A DNA stretch of 20,153 nucleotides from JAGMDK01 sp023128695 (GTDB lineage: Bacteria > Planctomycetota > Phycisphaerae > UBA1845 > Fen-1342), in assembly GCA_030628805.1 (NCBI GenBank), contig DAOVQG010000040.1:1-20153 (forward strand), written 5' to 3'. A model generated the notes under the pieces. It saw nothing but the letters and a program-made list of their open reading frames with translations. It did no database searches and was not told where the DNA came from. Both the position numbers and the translations under genes were made by a program. This document shows, one piece after another, positions 12,788 to 20,153 of this stretch (position 1 is its first letter; each line of letters begins with the position of its first letter).

Positions 12788-15700
12788 ATGCGACTGCGTA
12801 CCCTTTATCGCCGCGGCCTCGTTTATCATTGGCGGTCTCACCTTGCCGTCACGCTGGGTGTGGTCGCGGGCACCGCCGCCTTGACCGGGGCCCTGCTGGT
12901 GGGCGATTCGCTGCGCGGGAGCCTGCGGGCGGCGGCGCTCGAGCGCCTCGGGCGTGTGGATTACGCCGTGCAGTCGCCGGGCTTTTTCCGCGCGCGTCTG
13001 GCCGACGAAATCGCCGCCGCCCCCGCGTTCAGCCGTGCTTTTGCCCAGCTTGGCCCGGTCATTCTCGAACGCGGCGGGGCGACACACGCCGAAACACGGG
13101 CTGCCGTCCACGACGTGAACGTGCTCGGCGTCGATGGTCGGTTCTGGGAACTCGGCGCGGTCACATGCCACCCGGATATCACGTCCGCGCGGGCTGAAGC
13201 CCGCGGCCCTTCGTTCGCCGGCCGTGTGGTCGTCATTAACCAGCCCTTGGCGGAAGAGCTGCGCGCCGGCGTCGGCGACGATATCCTGCTGCGGCTCGGC
13301 AAATCCGCGGCCATCTCGCCCGAAACGCTGCTCGGCCGGCGCGACGATACCACCGTCACTCTGCGCCTCACCGTGCGCGGCGTCGTCCCGGCGGAGGAGC
13401 TCGGTGCGTTTACGCTCATTCCGCGTCAGGCGCTGCCGAAAAATGCGTATGTCCCGCTCGACACGCTGCAACGGGCCCTCGGCCGGCGGGAATTCGTCAA
13501 CACGGTCCTCGTCGCCGCTCAGCCCGACTGGTCAGAGAACGAGCCTGATCGTGACGCGGCCTTGCAAACACTTTTCCAGAATCATGTCACGCTCGCGGAC
13601 TTGGGCCTGCGCTTGCGCATAAGTGAAGAGCACAATTACATCGCCGTCGAGAGCGACACATTTCTGCTCCCGCCGCCGGTGGAAGCCGCGGCCCGCGACG
13701 CCGCCCAAGCGCTCGGCCTGTCCACCACCGGCGTACTGACATACTTGGCCAACACGATCGTCGACGAGTCGCGATCCGAGGCGACGATTCCGTATTCAAC
13801 CGTGACCGCGCTCGACCCGGCGTCAGAAGTGCTGCAAGCCATGACGCTGATCGACGAGACAACCGCCCCGATTCCCGCGCCCGGCGAAATTCTGCTCAAT
13901 GAATGGGCCGCCCGCGAACTCGACGCGCGGCCGGGCGATCGAATCCGTCTGTCCTACTACGTCGCCGGCCCGCTCGGGCGCCTCGACACCCAACACACCA
14001 CTTTCAACTTGCGCGGCGTTGTGCGTCTCGCAGGGGCCGCGGCCGACCCGGGGTTTACGCCCGCTTACCCCGGCGTCACCGATGCGCACAACCTCGTTGA
14101 CTGGGACCCGCCGTTTCTCATCGACCTGCGACTCATCCGTGAGCAGGACGAGGCGTACTGGGACAAGTACCGCACGGTCCCCAAAGCGTTTATTTCGTGG
14201 GCGGACGGCGAACGCCTCTGGGCCGGCGAGCACGAGCGCTTCGGACGCTTGACGTCGTTGCGAGTGCATCCGGCGGCCAGTGTTTCGCTGACTGATACAA
14301 GGGTTGCGTTCGAGCGCGAGCTGCTGCCGCGCCTGGACCTCAGCCGGCTTGGTTTCCAGGTGGAGGCCGTTCGGGCCCGGGCACTCGCAGCCAGTCACGG
14401 CTCGACCGATTTCGCCGGGCTGTTCGTCGGCTTCAGCTTCTTCCTGATCATCTCCGCCGCCCTGCTGGTGGCGTTGTTGTTCCGGCTGGGGGTCGAACGG
14501 CGGGCGAGTGAAGTCGGCCTGCTGCTGGCGACCGGCTTTCCGCGCCGCCGCATCGGCCGTCTGCTGTTGTTTGAAGGTGTGTGCCTCGCCGCCATGGGGT
14601 CCCTCATTGGGCTCTTTGCGGCCCGCGGCTATGCCTGGCTCATGCTCGCCGGCCTGCGGTCCTGGTGGGTCGCGACAGTCAAGGCACCGTTCCTACAACT
14701 CCACGCGGTGCCCACCAGCTACCTCATCGGCTACATCGTTAGCCTTGTCGTGGCCGTCGTTTCGATCGCGTGGTCACTCCGCGGCGTGACGCGCAAATCA
14801 CCGTGGGCGTTGCTGGCCGGTGTCGTTGAAAGCGGCCGATTGTCTCCCGGGCTGAAGCCCGCGGCTCTTCGAGTTTCGTCAGAGATTGTCGTCGCCATGC
14901 TGGCGACCGTCCTGGCGGGGGCGCTCATCGTGCTCTCGATATTGACGGACCTCGTCCCCCAAACCACCGCATTCTTCGTCGGCGGTACCAGTCTGCTGAT
15001 CGCGTGCCTGGCGAGTCTGACCCATTGGCTCAGGCTTGAATCGCGAACCAAAACACGCTTCAGCGGATCGACGGCACTGCTCCGCCTCGGCGTACGCAAC
15101 GCGCGCCGCCACTCCGGCCGCAGTCTGCTCACCGCCGGCCTCATCGCCGCCGCCACATTCAACATCACCGCGTTGCAAGCCATGCGTCTCAAGGTCTCCG
15201 ACGAGAGTTACACGCACGAGTCTCCCACCGGCGGCTTCACGTTGTTGGCGGAGGCGGCCGCGCCGTTGCCGTATGACCTCAACCGGCCGGAAGGCCGCGC
15301 GGCTTTGAATCTATCTGAAACGGCTCAAGACGCCCTCGGGGAGGCGGCCTTCATCCCCTTCCGTCTCCGGCCGGGCGACGAGACGAGCTGCCTCAATCTC
15401 TACATTCCCACGCAACCACGCCTGCTCGGCGCGAGCGAGACCATGATCGAGCGCGGCGGATTCGAGTTCGCGGCCACCCTCGCGGAGTCTGCGGACGAGC
15501 ACCGCAACCCATGGACGCTCCTCCGCCGATCGCTTCCTGACGGCGTGATTCCCACCATCGCCGATGAAGAGGCCGCCCGCTGGCAATTGCATCTCAATCT
15601 CGGCGAGGAGTTGCTCGTGCTGGACGAACGGGGGCGCGAAATCCGCCTGCGGCTGGTCGCCTTGCTCAAGGGCAGCATCCTGCAAGGCGAGCTGATTATC

Positions 15701-16261
15701 GCCGAGTCGCGGTTCACACGGCATTTCCCGTCAATCGCCGGCCAGGCGTTCTATCTGATCGACACGCCGGCGGAGCGGGCAGCGGAAATCGAGCAGATGC
15801 TCGAACGCGAGCTGGAGAACTTCGGCCTGGCCGTCACACCCACCACTCGGCGACTGACCGAGCTCTACGCCGTTCAGAACACGTACCTCTCCACCTTCCA
15901 GACGCTCGGCGGCCTGGGCCTGCTGCTCGGTACGGTCGGTCTGACAGCCGTGCTGCTCCGAAATATCTGGCAGCGGCGGAGCGAACTGGCGCTCCTGCGA
16001 ACACTGGGTTTCTCACGTATTACGCTCGGCGGGCTGGTGTTGATCGAGAATGCGTTCCTGGTGGGCACGGGGCTGCTCGCCGGTTTTGCATCCGCCGCGG
16101 TCGTGATCGCCCCGCACGTGGTCAAGCGGGCGATGCCGGTGCCGTGGGGTTCGCTGCTGCTCATGTTTGGGGCGATTTTCGTGGCCGGCCTGCTGGCGGG
16201 TATCATTGCTCTGATCCCCACACTCCGCGCCCCGCTACTGCCCGCTCTGCGCTCGGAATAA
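12788..16261 (+). CDS. Large FtsX/MacB-type ABC permease
   Basis: An 1157-residue permease, partner of the ATPase just upstream. An N-terminal membrane segment (about 17-38) is followed by a long extracytoplasmic region. A first FtsX core has segments at about 545-565, 594-620 and 640-663, with the coupling motif ERRASEVGLLLATGFPRRRI. Two more segments lie near 699-747. The second half has a segment near 775-795, another periplasmic region, and an FtsX core at about 1035-1058, 1079-1108 and 1119-1146, with RRSELALLRTLGFSRITLGG. This two-core, 10-segment plan is that of large lipoprotein-release-type permeases; the substrate is unknown. The start ATG has a weak upstream site. Two copies of the element C hairpin lie inside the coding sequence (residues 134-142 and 687-695). 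Confidence 0.9.
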   Translation: MRLRTLYRRGLVYHWRSHLAVTLGVVAGTAALTGALLVGDSLRGSLRAAALERLGRVDYAVQSPGFFRARLADEIAAAPAFSRAFAQLGPVILERGGATHAETRAAVHDVNVLGVDGRFWELGAVTCHPDITSARAEARGPSFAGRVVVINQPLAEELRAGVGDDILLRLGKSAAISPETLLGRRDDTTVTLRLTVRGVVPAEELGAFTLIPRQALPKNAYVPLDTLQRALGRREFVNTVLVAAQPDWSENEPDRDAALQTLFQNHVTLADLGLRLRISEEHNYIAVESDTFLLPPPVEAAARDAAQALGLSTTGVLTYLANTIVDESRSEATIPYSTVTALDPASEVLQAMTLIDETTAPIPAPGEILLNEWAARELDARPGDRIRLSYYVAGPLGRLDTQHTTFNLRGVVRLAGAAADPGFTPAYPGVTDAHNLVDWDPPFLIDLRLIREQDEAYWDKYRTVPKAFISWADGERLWAGEHERFGRLTSLRVHPAASVSLTDTRVAFERELLPRLDLSRLGFQVEAVRARALAASHGSTDFAGLFVGFSFFLIISAALLVALLFRLGVERRASEVGLLLATGFPRRRIGRLLLFEGVCLAAMGSLIGLFAARGYAWLMLAGLRSWWVATVKAPFLQLHAVPTSYLIGYIVSLVVAVVSIAWSLRGVTRKSPWALLAGVVESGRLSPGLKPAALRVSSEIVVAMLATVLAGALIVLSILTDLVPQTTAFFVGGTSLLIACLASLTHWLRLESRTKTRFSGSTALLRLGVRNARRHSGRSLLTAGLIAAATFNITALQAMRLKVSDESYTHESPTGGFTLLAEAAAPLPYDLNRPEGRAALNLSETAQDALGEAAFIPFRLRPGDETSCLNLYIPTQPRLLGASETMIERGGFEFAATLAESADEHRNPWTLLRRSLPDGVIPTIADEEAARWQLHLNLGEELLVLDERGREIRLRLVALLKGSILQGELIIAESRFTRHFPSIAGQAFYLIDTPAERAAEIEQMLERELENFGLAVTPTTRRLTELYAVQNTYLSTFQTLGGLGLLLGTVGLTAVLLRNIWQRRSELALLRTLGFSRITLGGLVLIENAFLVGTGLLAGFASAAVVIAPHVVKRAMPVPWGSLLLMFGAIFVAGLLAGIIALIPTLRAPLLPALRSE
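13185..13212 (+). repeat. Element C hairpin inside permease gene, copy 1
   Basis: CCGCGCGGGCTGAAGCCCGC followed by GGCCCTTC matches the right end of element C (10929-10955) apart from one base. It is read in frame as ARAEARGPS (residues 134-142) in the N-terminal extracytoplasmic region. Confidence 0.85.
14846..14870 (+). repeat. Element C hairpin inside permease gene, copy 2
   Basis: CCCGGGCTGAAGCCCGCGGC followed by TCTTC matches 10931-10955 with only two differences at the left edge. It is read in a different frame from copy 1, as PGLKPAALR (residues 687-695), in the loop between membrane segments. Confidence 0.85.
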
Positions 16262-16289
16262 GTCGGTCCCGCAGGCGTCATTCCGACGA

Positions 16290-16306
16290 GTCCGCCTGTG
16301 GCGGAC
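16290..16306. other. Hairpin 3' of the permease
   Basis: GTCCGCC and GGCGGAC form a perfect seven-pair stem with loop TGT, 29 bases after the stop codon, within the context CGTCATTCCGACGAGTCCGC. It may be a terminator or a repeat; no T run follows. Confidence 0.5.
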
Positions 16307-16351
16307 GAGGGAGGAATCTGGTGCCGTTTCAGAAAACATCTGGCGCCCGTC

Positions 16352-16391
16352 GGGAGGGCGAGGCTCCCGCCGAGCCGCGGCTCGCCCTCCC
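16352..16391. repeat. Family D repeat with inverted end
   Basis: A family D unit with one mismatch (16352-16377), followed by CTCGCCCTCCC (16381-16391), the perfect complement of its first 11 bases, so the whole forms one hairpin between the permease and the PQQ-type gene. Confidence 0.9.
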
Positions 16392-16453
16392 ATTAGGAAT
16401 CTCTTCCAACCGGCGGTATCCTTCCATACGACTCGCATCCAAGGAGTAACATC

Positions 16454-17661
16454 ATGCAACGCCGTTCACGTCCATACCTTCTCATCGTCATGGCGTTGAC
16501 CGCTTTCGCGACGCTGACCCTCGCCGAGGACTGGCCCCACTGGCGCGGCCCGAACCACGACGGGATCAGCAGCGAAACCGGCTTCGTCACCAAGTGGGAA
16601 ACCGCTCCCCCGAAGGTCTGGGAGCGGGACATCGGCTCGGCCTACAGCGGCTTGGCGTGCGTCGGGGGCCGGGTCTACACGTGCGGCACGGTTGACAAGT
16701 CCCAGGTCCTCTTCTGCCTCGCGGCCGACACCGGCAAGGTCTTCTGGCGAACGGCGTTCGAGAAGGAATATCGGGAACGCCACGGCTCCGGCACCCGCGC
16801 AACGCCCACCGTCACGTCAACGAAGGCCGCGTCTACCTGCACGGTGCCCGGGGCCGCGTGGTGTGCATCGACGCAAAGAGCGGCCGGGAGATATGGCGGC
16901 GCGATTTCGACCACCCGCCGCAGTGGGGCTACAGCGCCTCTGTCCTCATTGAAGGTGACTTGGCCATCGTGACCGGCGGCGGCGACGATGGGGCCCTGGT
17001 CGCGCTCAATAAGCTGACCGGTAAGACCGTCTGGACCTGCGGCGGCGGCCTCGTCGGCTACGCTACCCCGTATCCGTTCAACTTCGACGGTCGCCGATAT
17101 GTCGTCGGCTTCATGGGGCGGGCGGTGATCATCGCCGACGTCAAGACCGGCCGGCTGGTGTGGCGTATGCCGTGGGAGACCGACTGGGACGTCAACGCCG
17201 CCACGCCGATCTTCCACGACGGGCACCTCTTCCTCAGCTCCGGCTACGACCACGGCTCGATCCTGCTCAAGCTCGCCCGCTCCGGCGACGACTTCACGAC
17301 TAAAACGGTCTGGCAGAACACGAACATCCGCGCCAAGTTCCAGACCCCCGTGCTCTATAAGGGCTATTTGTACACCAGTGACGAAGTCGGACTGAAGTGC
17401 GTCGAGTTCGCCACCGGCGAGCTAAAGTGGAAACGGTCCCGCCTGAAGCACGGGACCCTGGTCATTGCCGATGAGCATCTGGTTATCCTGAGCGGTTCTG
17501 GTGAACTGCTGATTGCCCAGGCGACCCCCGCCGCGTTCGAGCCGATCACAAATATCAAATTGCTCAAGGGGAAGCATTGGACCGTGCCCACATTGTATCA
17601 GGGCCGGCTCTATGTCCGCAACCTCAAGCAGGCCGTGTGTTACGACCTCGCCGGCAAGTAA
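16454..17661 (+). pseudogene. Secreted PQQ-like beta-propeller protein, frameshifted
   Basis: The first part (from ATG 16454) carries a signal peptide (MQRRSRPYLLIVMALTAFAT, probable cleavage after TLA) and the start EDWPHWRGPNHDGIS, typical of PQQ-like repeat proteins common in Planctomycetota. From about 16813 the homologous sequence continues in another frame (NEGRVYLHGARGRVVCIDAK to the end at 17661), with further propeller blades such as GALVALNKLTGKTVW and VKTGRLVWRMPW. One missing base explains it: restoring one base at 16813-16815 would give TPTVDVNEGRVY. The intact protein would have about 402 residues and an outer-surface or periplasmic role, perhaps redox or scaffold; its substrate is unknown. 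It could be a true mutation or a sequencing error. Confidence 0.85.
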
Positions 17662-17902
17662 GCGACTCTACCTCGCTTCGAGAATGCGTCGCGTCGAGCT
17701 GATACTCATTGATCACCATGAGCATATGATCTTTCCACATTTTCCACGCTTGGGCGGAAATATGGTCATAGACGCGTTGTCGTGTCTTGGGCCCGCCGAG
17801 CAGCAGGGCCATTTTCAACGCCGAGCGACCCTCGGGCGTCTCTTCGTCAAGTCCGGGCAAGCCTCTGCCGAGCTTGGCACACTGGACGGCTCGTTGAGTC
17901 AT
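17624..17902 (-). CDS. Fe(2+)-trafficking protein, YggX-like, abnormal C-terminus
   Basis: The start is ATG 17900-17902, with GGGAG eight bases upstream; a GTG codon directly before it is also in frame. The protein (about 92 residues) matches the YggX family: MTQRAVQCAKLGRGLPGL with the conserved Cys, then RQRVYDHISAQAWKMWKDHM and the signature VINEYQLDAT. YggX is linked to iron handling and protection of Fe-S clusters from oxidation. Between these blocks about a dozen extra residues (EGRSALKMALLLGG) are present. After LDAT the expected helix and the aromatic tail (FFFG type) are missing; the frame runs on as HSRSEVESLTC and overlaps the convergent PQQ gene by 38 bases. Another frame gives RRILEAR and stops at 17668. 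A frameshift or truncation is likely. Confidence 0.7.
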   Translation of the reverse strand: MTQRAVQCAKLGRGLPGLDEETPEGRSALKMALLLGGPKTRQRVYDHISAQAWKMWKDHMLMVINEYQLDATHSRSEVESLTCRRGRNTRPA

Positions 17903-18035
17903 CACGCTTGCTCCCTTTAGTTTGAAATATATTTAGAGTAGACGCCAATCCATTTTATTCACCTCTGCATTGCAAACGTTCGATTTCTTCGCGGCGTGCG
18001 AAGATTCCGCGGCTGCCGCAAATGTCTTCGGCAGT

Positions 18036-18239
18036 CCGCGGAGCGGACGACGGAATACAGCCCAGGGCGAAGCGCGGCGAGCCCTGGGTAAACCCATGGG
18101 GGGGAAACAAGCCCCCAGCGGGGGCGACGGAAAGACCTCACGTGGAAGCACCTTCCGTCGCCCCTGCGGGGCTTGGTCAGGGGCGGGCCGGGAACCCAGG
18201 GCTGGCGCCCTGGGCTATATTCCAGCGCCCGCTCCGCGG
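18036..18239. repeat. Nested inverted repeat 3
   Basis: The outer arms 18036-18089 and 18193-18239 are imperfect complements containing CCGCGGAGCGG and, on the left, GAATACAGCCCAGGGC, on the right GCCCTGGGCTATATTC. The inner arms 18109-18133 and 18152-18174 pair (GCGACGGAAAG with CTTCCGTCGC, flanked by AGCCCC and GGGGCTT). Total length is about 204 bases. Its inner core resembles that of nested repeat 2 (AGCCCC-GGGGCGAC). Confidence 0.9.
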
Positions 18240-18253
18240 GCTGTTGGCGAGGG

Positions 18254-18300
18254 GTGCGAGAAAGGATTCTCGCGCCAGCGACAGAAAGGATTCTCGCACC
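18254..18300. repeat. Family H hairpins, two copies
   Basis: GTGCGAGAAAGGATTCTCGC (from 18254) is the inverted relative of the hairpin at 10192-10213 with one mismatch. A second partial copy, AGAAAGGATTCTCGCACC, is at 18283-18300. Confidence 0.85.
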
Positions 18301-18363
18301 AGCGATACTTGGCACTGCCGCCCTTCGTCAAAGACGAACACGTACTGGAGAAACACCCAGCAA

Positions 18364-18426
18364 TCCTCAATCCTCAATCCTCGATCCTCAATCCCCAATC
18401 CGCATTCCTCAATCCCCAATCCTCTT
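18364..18426 (+). repeat. Heptamer tandem array 3 (TCCTCAA)
   Basis: Nine seven-base units: TCCTCAA (four times) with variants TCCTCGA, TCCCCAA (twice), TCCGCAT and TCCTCTT. The period equals that of arrays 1 and 2 but the unit differs. It lies in the gene-free stretch 17903-18866 between yggX and the RCC1 gene. Confidence 0.93.
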
Positions 18427-18506
18427 TGGTTACGGGCGAAGGCCGCGCCAAGCATTTTCAATAAACGCGCGGACGCCCGATAACAATTAAGTGAGGCGAA
18501 AAAAGA

Positions 18507-18540
18507 TGGGTGGCGGCTGTCCCGCACAGCCGTCCACCCA
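18507..18540. repeat. Family B short hairpin
   Basis: TGGGTGGCGGCTGT, CCCGC, then ACAGCCGTCCACCCA form a stem with one bulged base. It is related to the family B repeat at 12611-12681 (TGGGTGGCACGGCTGT). Confidence 0.75.
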
Positions 18541-18866
18541 GGTCAGAATTCGCCCGCAGCGCTCCTTCCCGCTACTTCTAGCGACTTCGGGTCGCTCCGC
18601 ATTGCGTTGCAAGAGGCGATTCAATCTTATTGTAGGTTTCCGCGACCGGCCTGTGCAAGCAAATCTTTGAGAATTCCCAGGACCGGCCGAGGTGCACATT
18701 CACCCGGGAGGAGCCGATCGACGATTGTGACCCGTATTTCGCAAGGTGAAACGACGGCCGGCACCGCGTCGATTGAACACAGTGCCGGTCGATTCGCAGA
18801 CGCTTCATCAGCCGGCGATCCGCCGCGGGAATGGCCCGACTTACATCACCGGCGGGTACCCGGTTG
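18541..18866. other. Gene-free stretch, nothing recognised
   Basis: Only a small hairpin (GCGAC-TTCGG-GTCGC near 18580) was seen. The region lies directly 3' of the minus-strand RCC1-type gene and should contain its terminator, but no T-run hairpin was found. Confidence 0.5.
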
Positions 18867-20153
18867 CTACGGGCAGGTGGTATTCATCAGGTCGACGAAC
18901 GGATCGATGTCGCGCCAATTCACGGTGTAATCGCCGTTGACGTCGTTATTCCAGAAGGAGCAGGTTAGCTCCCCGGGCAGGAACATGTCTGCCCAGCACG
19001 TCACGCAGTCGTTCATCGCCGCGACGAAGTAGTCGATGTCGCGCCAATTGACGCCGCCGTCACAGTTGCAGTCGCCGGGGCAGCCGAGGTAGTCCTTGAT
19101 CCCCAGACTGTGGCTGTAGCCCGCCGCGACCGCCACGAAGTCCGTGTTCGGCTCCGGCACGTCGCATTGGCCGTAGTCGTAATCGCCGCCACATCCCCAT
19201 GCCCTGATCGAGCCGTCGGCCTTCAGGCCGAGACTGTGGTTCCAGCCCCCCGCGACCGCGACGAAGTCCGTGTTCGGCTCGGGCACATCGCATTGGCCGT
19301 CCCCGTTGTATCCCCACGCCCTGATCGAACCGTCGGCCTTCAAGCCGAGACTGTGGTACCTGCCCCCCGCGACCGCCACGAATGCCGTGTTCGGCGCAGG
19401 CACGTCGCATGAACCGTGGTAGTTGCGTCCCCACGCCGCGATCGAGCCGTCGGCCTTCAGGCCGAGACTGTGGTCGCTGCCCGCCGCAACCGCCAGGAAG
19501 TCCGCGTTCGGGGGCGGCACGTTGCATTGGCCCAAAGTGTTGCATCCCCACGCCACGATCGAGCCGTCGGCCTTCAGGCCGAGACTATGCCAATAGCCCC
19601 CCGCGACCGCCGCGAATGCGGTGTTCGGCTCCGGCACGTCGCATTGGCCGTGGTTGTTGCGTCCCCACGCCACGATCGTGCCGTCGGCCTTCAGGCCGAG
19701 ACTGTGCTCCTCGCCCGCCGCGACAGCCACGAAGTCCGTGTTCGGCGCCGGCACGTCGCATTGGCCGGAGTCGTTGCGTCCCCACGCCACGATCGAGCCG
19801 TCGGCCTTCAGCCCGAGACTGTGGCCCCAGCCCGCCGCAACCGCCACGAAGCCTGTGTTTGGCGCCGGCACGTCGCATTGGCCATAGTCGTTGCTTCCCC
19901 ACACCACGATCGAGCCGTCGGCCTTCAGCCCGAGACTGTGCCAGACGCCCGCCGCGACGGCCACGAAGTCGGTGTTCGGCTCCGGCACGTCGCATTGGCC
20001 ATCCCAGCACGCTCCCCAGGCCACGATCGAGTCGTCGGCCTTCAGCCCGAGACTGTGGTCACTGCCCCCCGCGACGGCCACGAAGTCCGTGTTCGGATCC
20101 GGCACGTTGCATTGGCCATTCCAGTTGTTCCCCCACGCCACGATCGAGCCGCC
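18867..20153 (-). CDS. RCC1-repeat protein with dockerin-type C-terminus (5' end missing)
   Basis: The frame is open at the right edge, so the start lies outside. Nine repeats are visible, with a period of 39 residues (117 bases): unit ADGSIVAWGRNDSGQCDVP, then PNTDFVAVAAG, then two variable residues and HSLGLK. The last unit has a three-residue insertion. The unit resembles RCC1/ATS1 beta-propeller blades but is shorter than the usual 50 residues. The C-terminus (about 70 residues) has two EF-hand-like loops, DCNCDGGVNWRDID and NDVNGDYTVNWRDID, the hallmark of type I dockerins, with additional cysteines (NDCVTCW). Secreted proteins of this plan are frequent in Planctomycetota. Dockerins bind cohesins with calcium; no cohesin is visible here. 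Confidence 0.9.
   Translation of the reverse strand, partial: GGSIVAWGNNWNGQCNVPDPNTDFVAVAGGSDHSLGLKADDSIVAWGACWDGQCDVPEPNTDFVAVAAGVWHSLGLKADGSIVVWGSNDYGQCDVPAPNTGFVAVAAGWGHSLGLKADGSIVAWGRNDSGQCDVPAPNTDFVAVAAGEEHSLGLKADGTIVAWGRNNHGQCDVPEPNTAFAAVAGGYWHSLGLKADGSIVAWGCNTLGQCNVPPPNADFLAVAAGSDHSLGLKADGSIAAWGRNYHGSCDVPAPNTAFVAVAGGRYHSLGLKADGSIRAWGYNGDGQCDVPEPNTDFVAVAGGWNHSLGLKADGSIRAWGCGGDYDYGQCDVPEPNTDFVAVAAGYSHSLGIKDYLGCPGDCNCDGGVNWRDIDYFVAAMNDCVTCWADMFLPGELTCSFWNNDVNGDYTVNWRDIDPFVDLMNTTCP

Noticed and set aside
16800..16830. Programmed ribosomal frameshift in the PQQ-type gene
   Set aside because: No slippery sequence or following stem was seen; a one-base loss is the simpler explanation.
7249..18426. 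CRISPR array
   Set aside because: The tandem repeats have no unique spacers of 30 bases or so; they are contiguous 7- or 18-base units, and no cas genes are present.
18578..18808. Minus-strand 76-codon frame in the gap before the RCC1 gene
   Set aside because: No ribosome binding site, no recognisable features, cysteine and arginine-rich composition expected by chance.

Overview
The window looks like a Planctomycetota chromosome, probably Phycisphaerae-like and high in GC. This is an inference. It rests on the EF-Tu switch region, secreted PQQ-type and RCC1/dockerin proteins of a style common in that phylum, and dense GC-rich palindromic intergenic repeats. No database search was possible.

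Left part (1-6497, all minus strand): the classic translation/transcription cluster. Read 5'->3' on the minus strand it runs: sigma70-like promoter (6470-6497), tRNA-Thr(GGU), tuf, rpmG, tRNA-Trp(CCA), secE, nusG, a repeat-filled gap, rplK, rplA, rplJ, a tandem-repeat gap, rplL. rpoB is expected next. Instead, 249 bases past rplL, a partial reading frame that resembles the N-terminus of an IS1634-type transposase runs off the window edge.

Middle part (6656-11733): a plus-strand membrane-anchored zinc-ribbon protein, then on the minus strand a secreted 650-residue protein of unknown function, a small lipoprotein, and a YebC/TACO1-family protein. The intergenic spaces hold several families of palindromic repeats, two of them built into nested inverted repeats of about 150 bases.

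Right part (11877-20153): a plus-strand LolD/MacB-like ABC ATPase, a 240-base gap holding three repeat families, and a 1157-residue FtsX-type permease whose coding sequence contains two copies of a repeat also found between genes. Next comes a PQQ/beta-propeller secreted protein broken by a one-base frameshift, converging on a YggX-like iron-trafficking gene with an abnormal C-terminus. About 960 bases of repeats follow, including a third nested palindrome and a third heptamer array. The window ends in the 3' part of a minus-strand RCC1-repeat protein with a dockerin-type C-terminus.

The most unusual content is the repeat landscape: (a) three arrays with a seven-base period, two of them with the unit GCTGANN placed just 3' of nusG and rplJ; (b) a roughly 88-base element with palindromic ends, present once intact and once cut short by another palindrome; (c) the hairpin of that element embedded in frame, in two different reading frames, inside the FtsX-like permease; (d) three nested inverted repeats of similar design.
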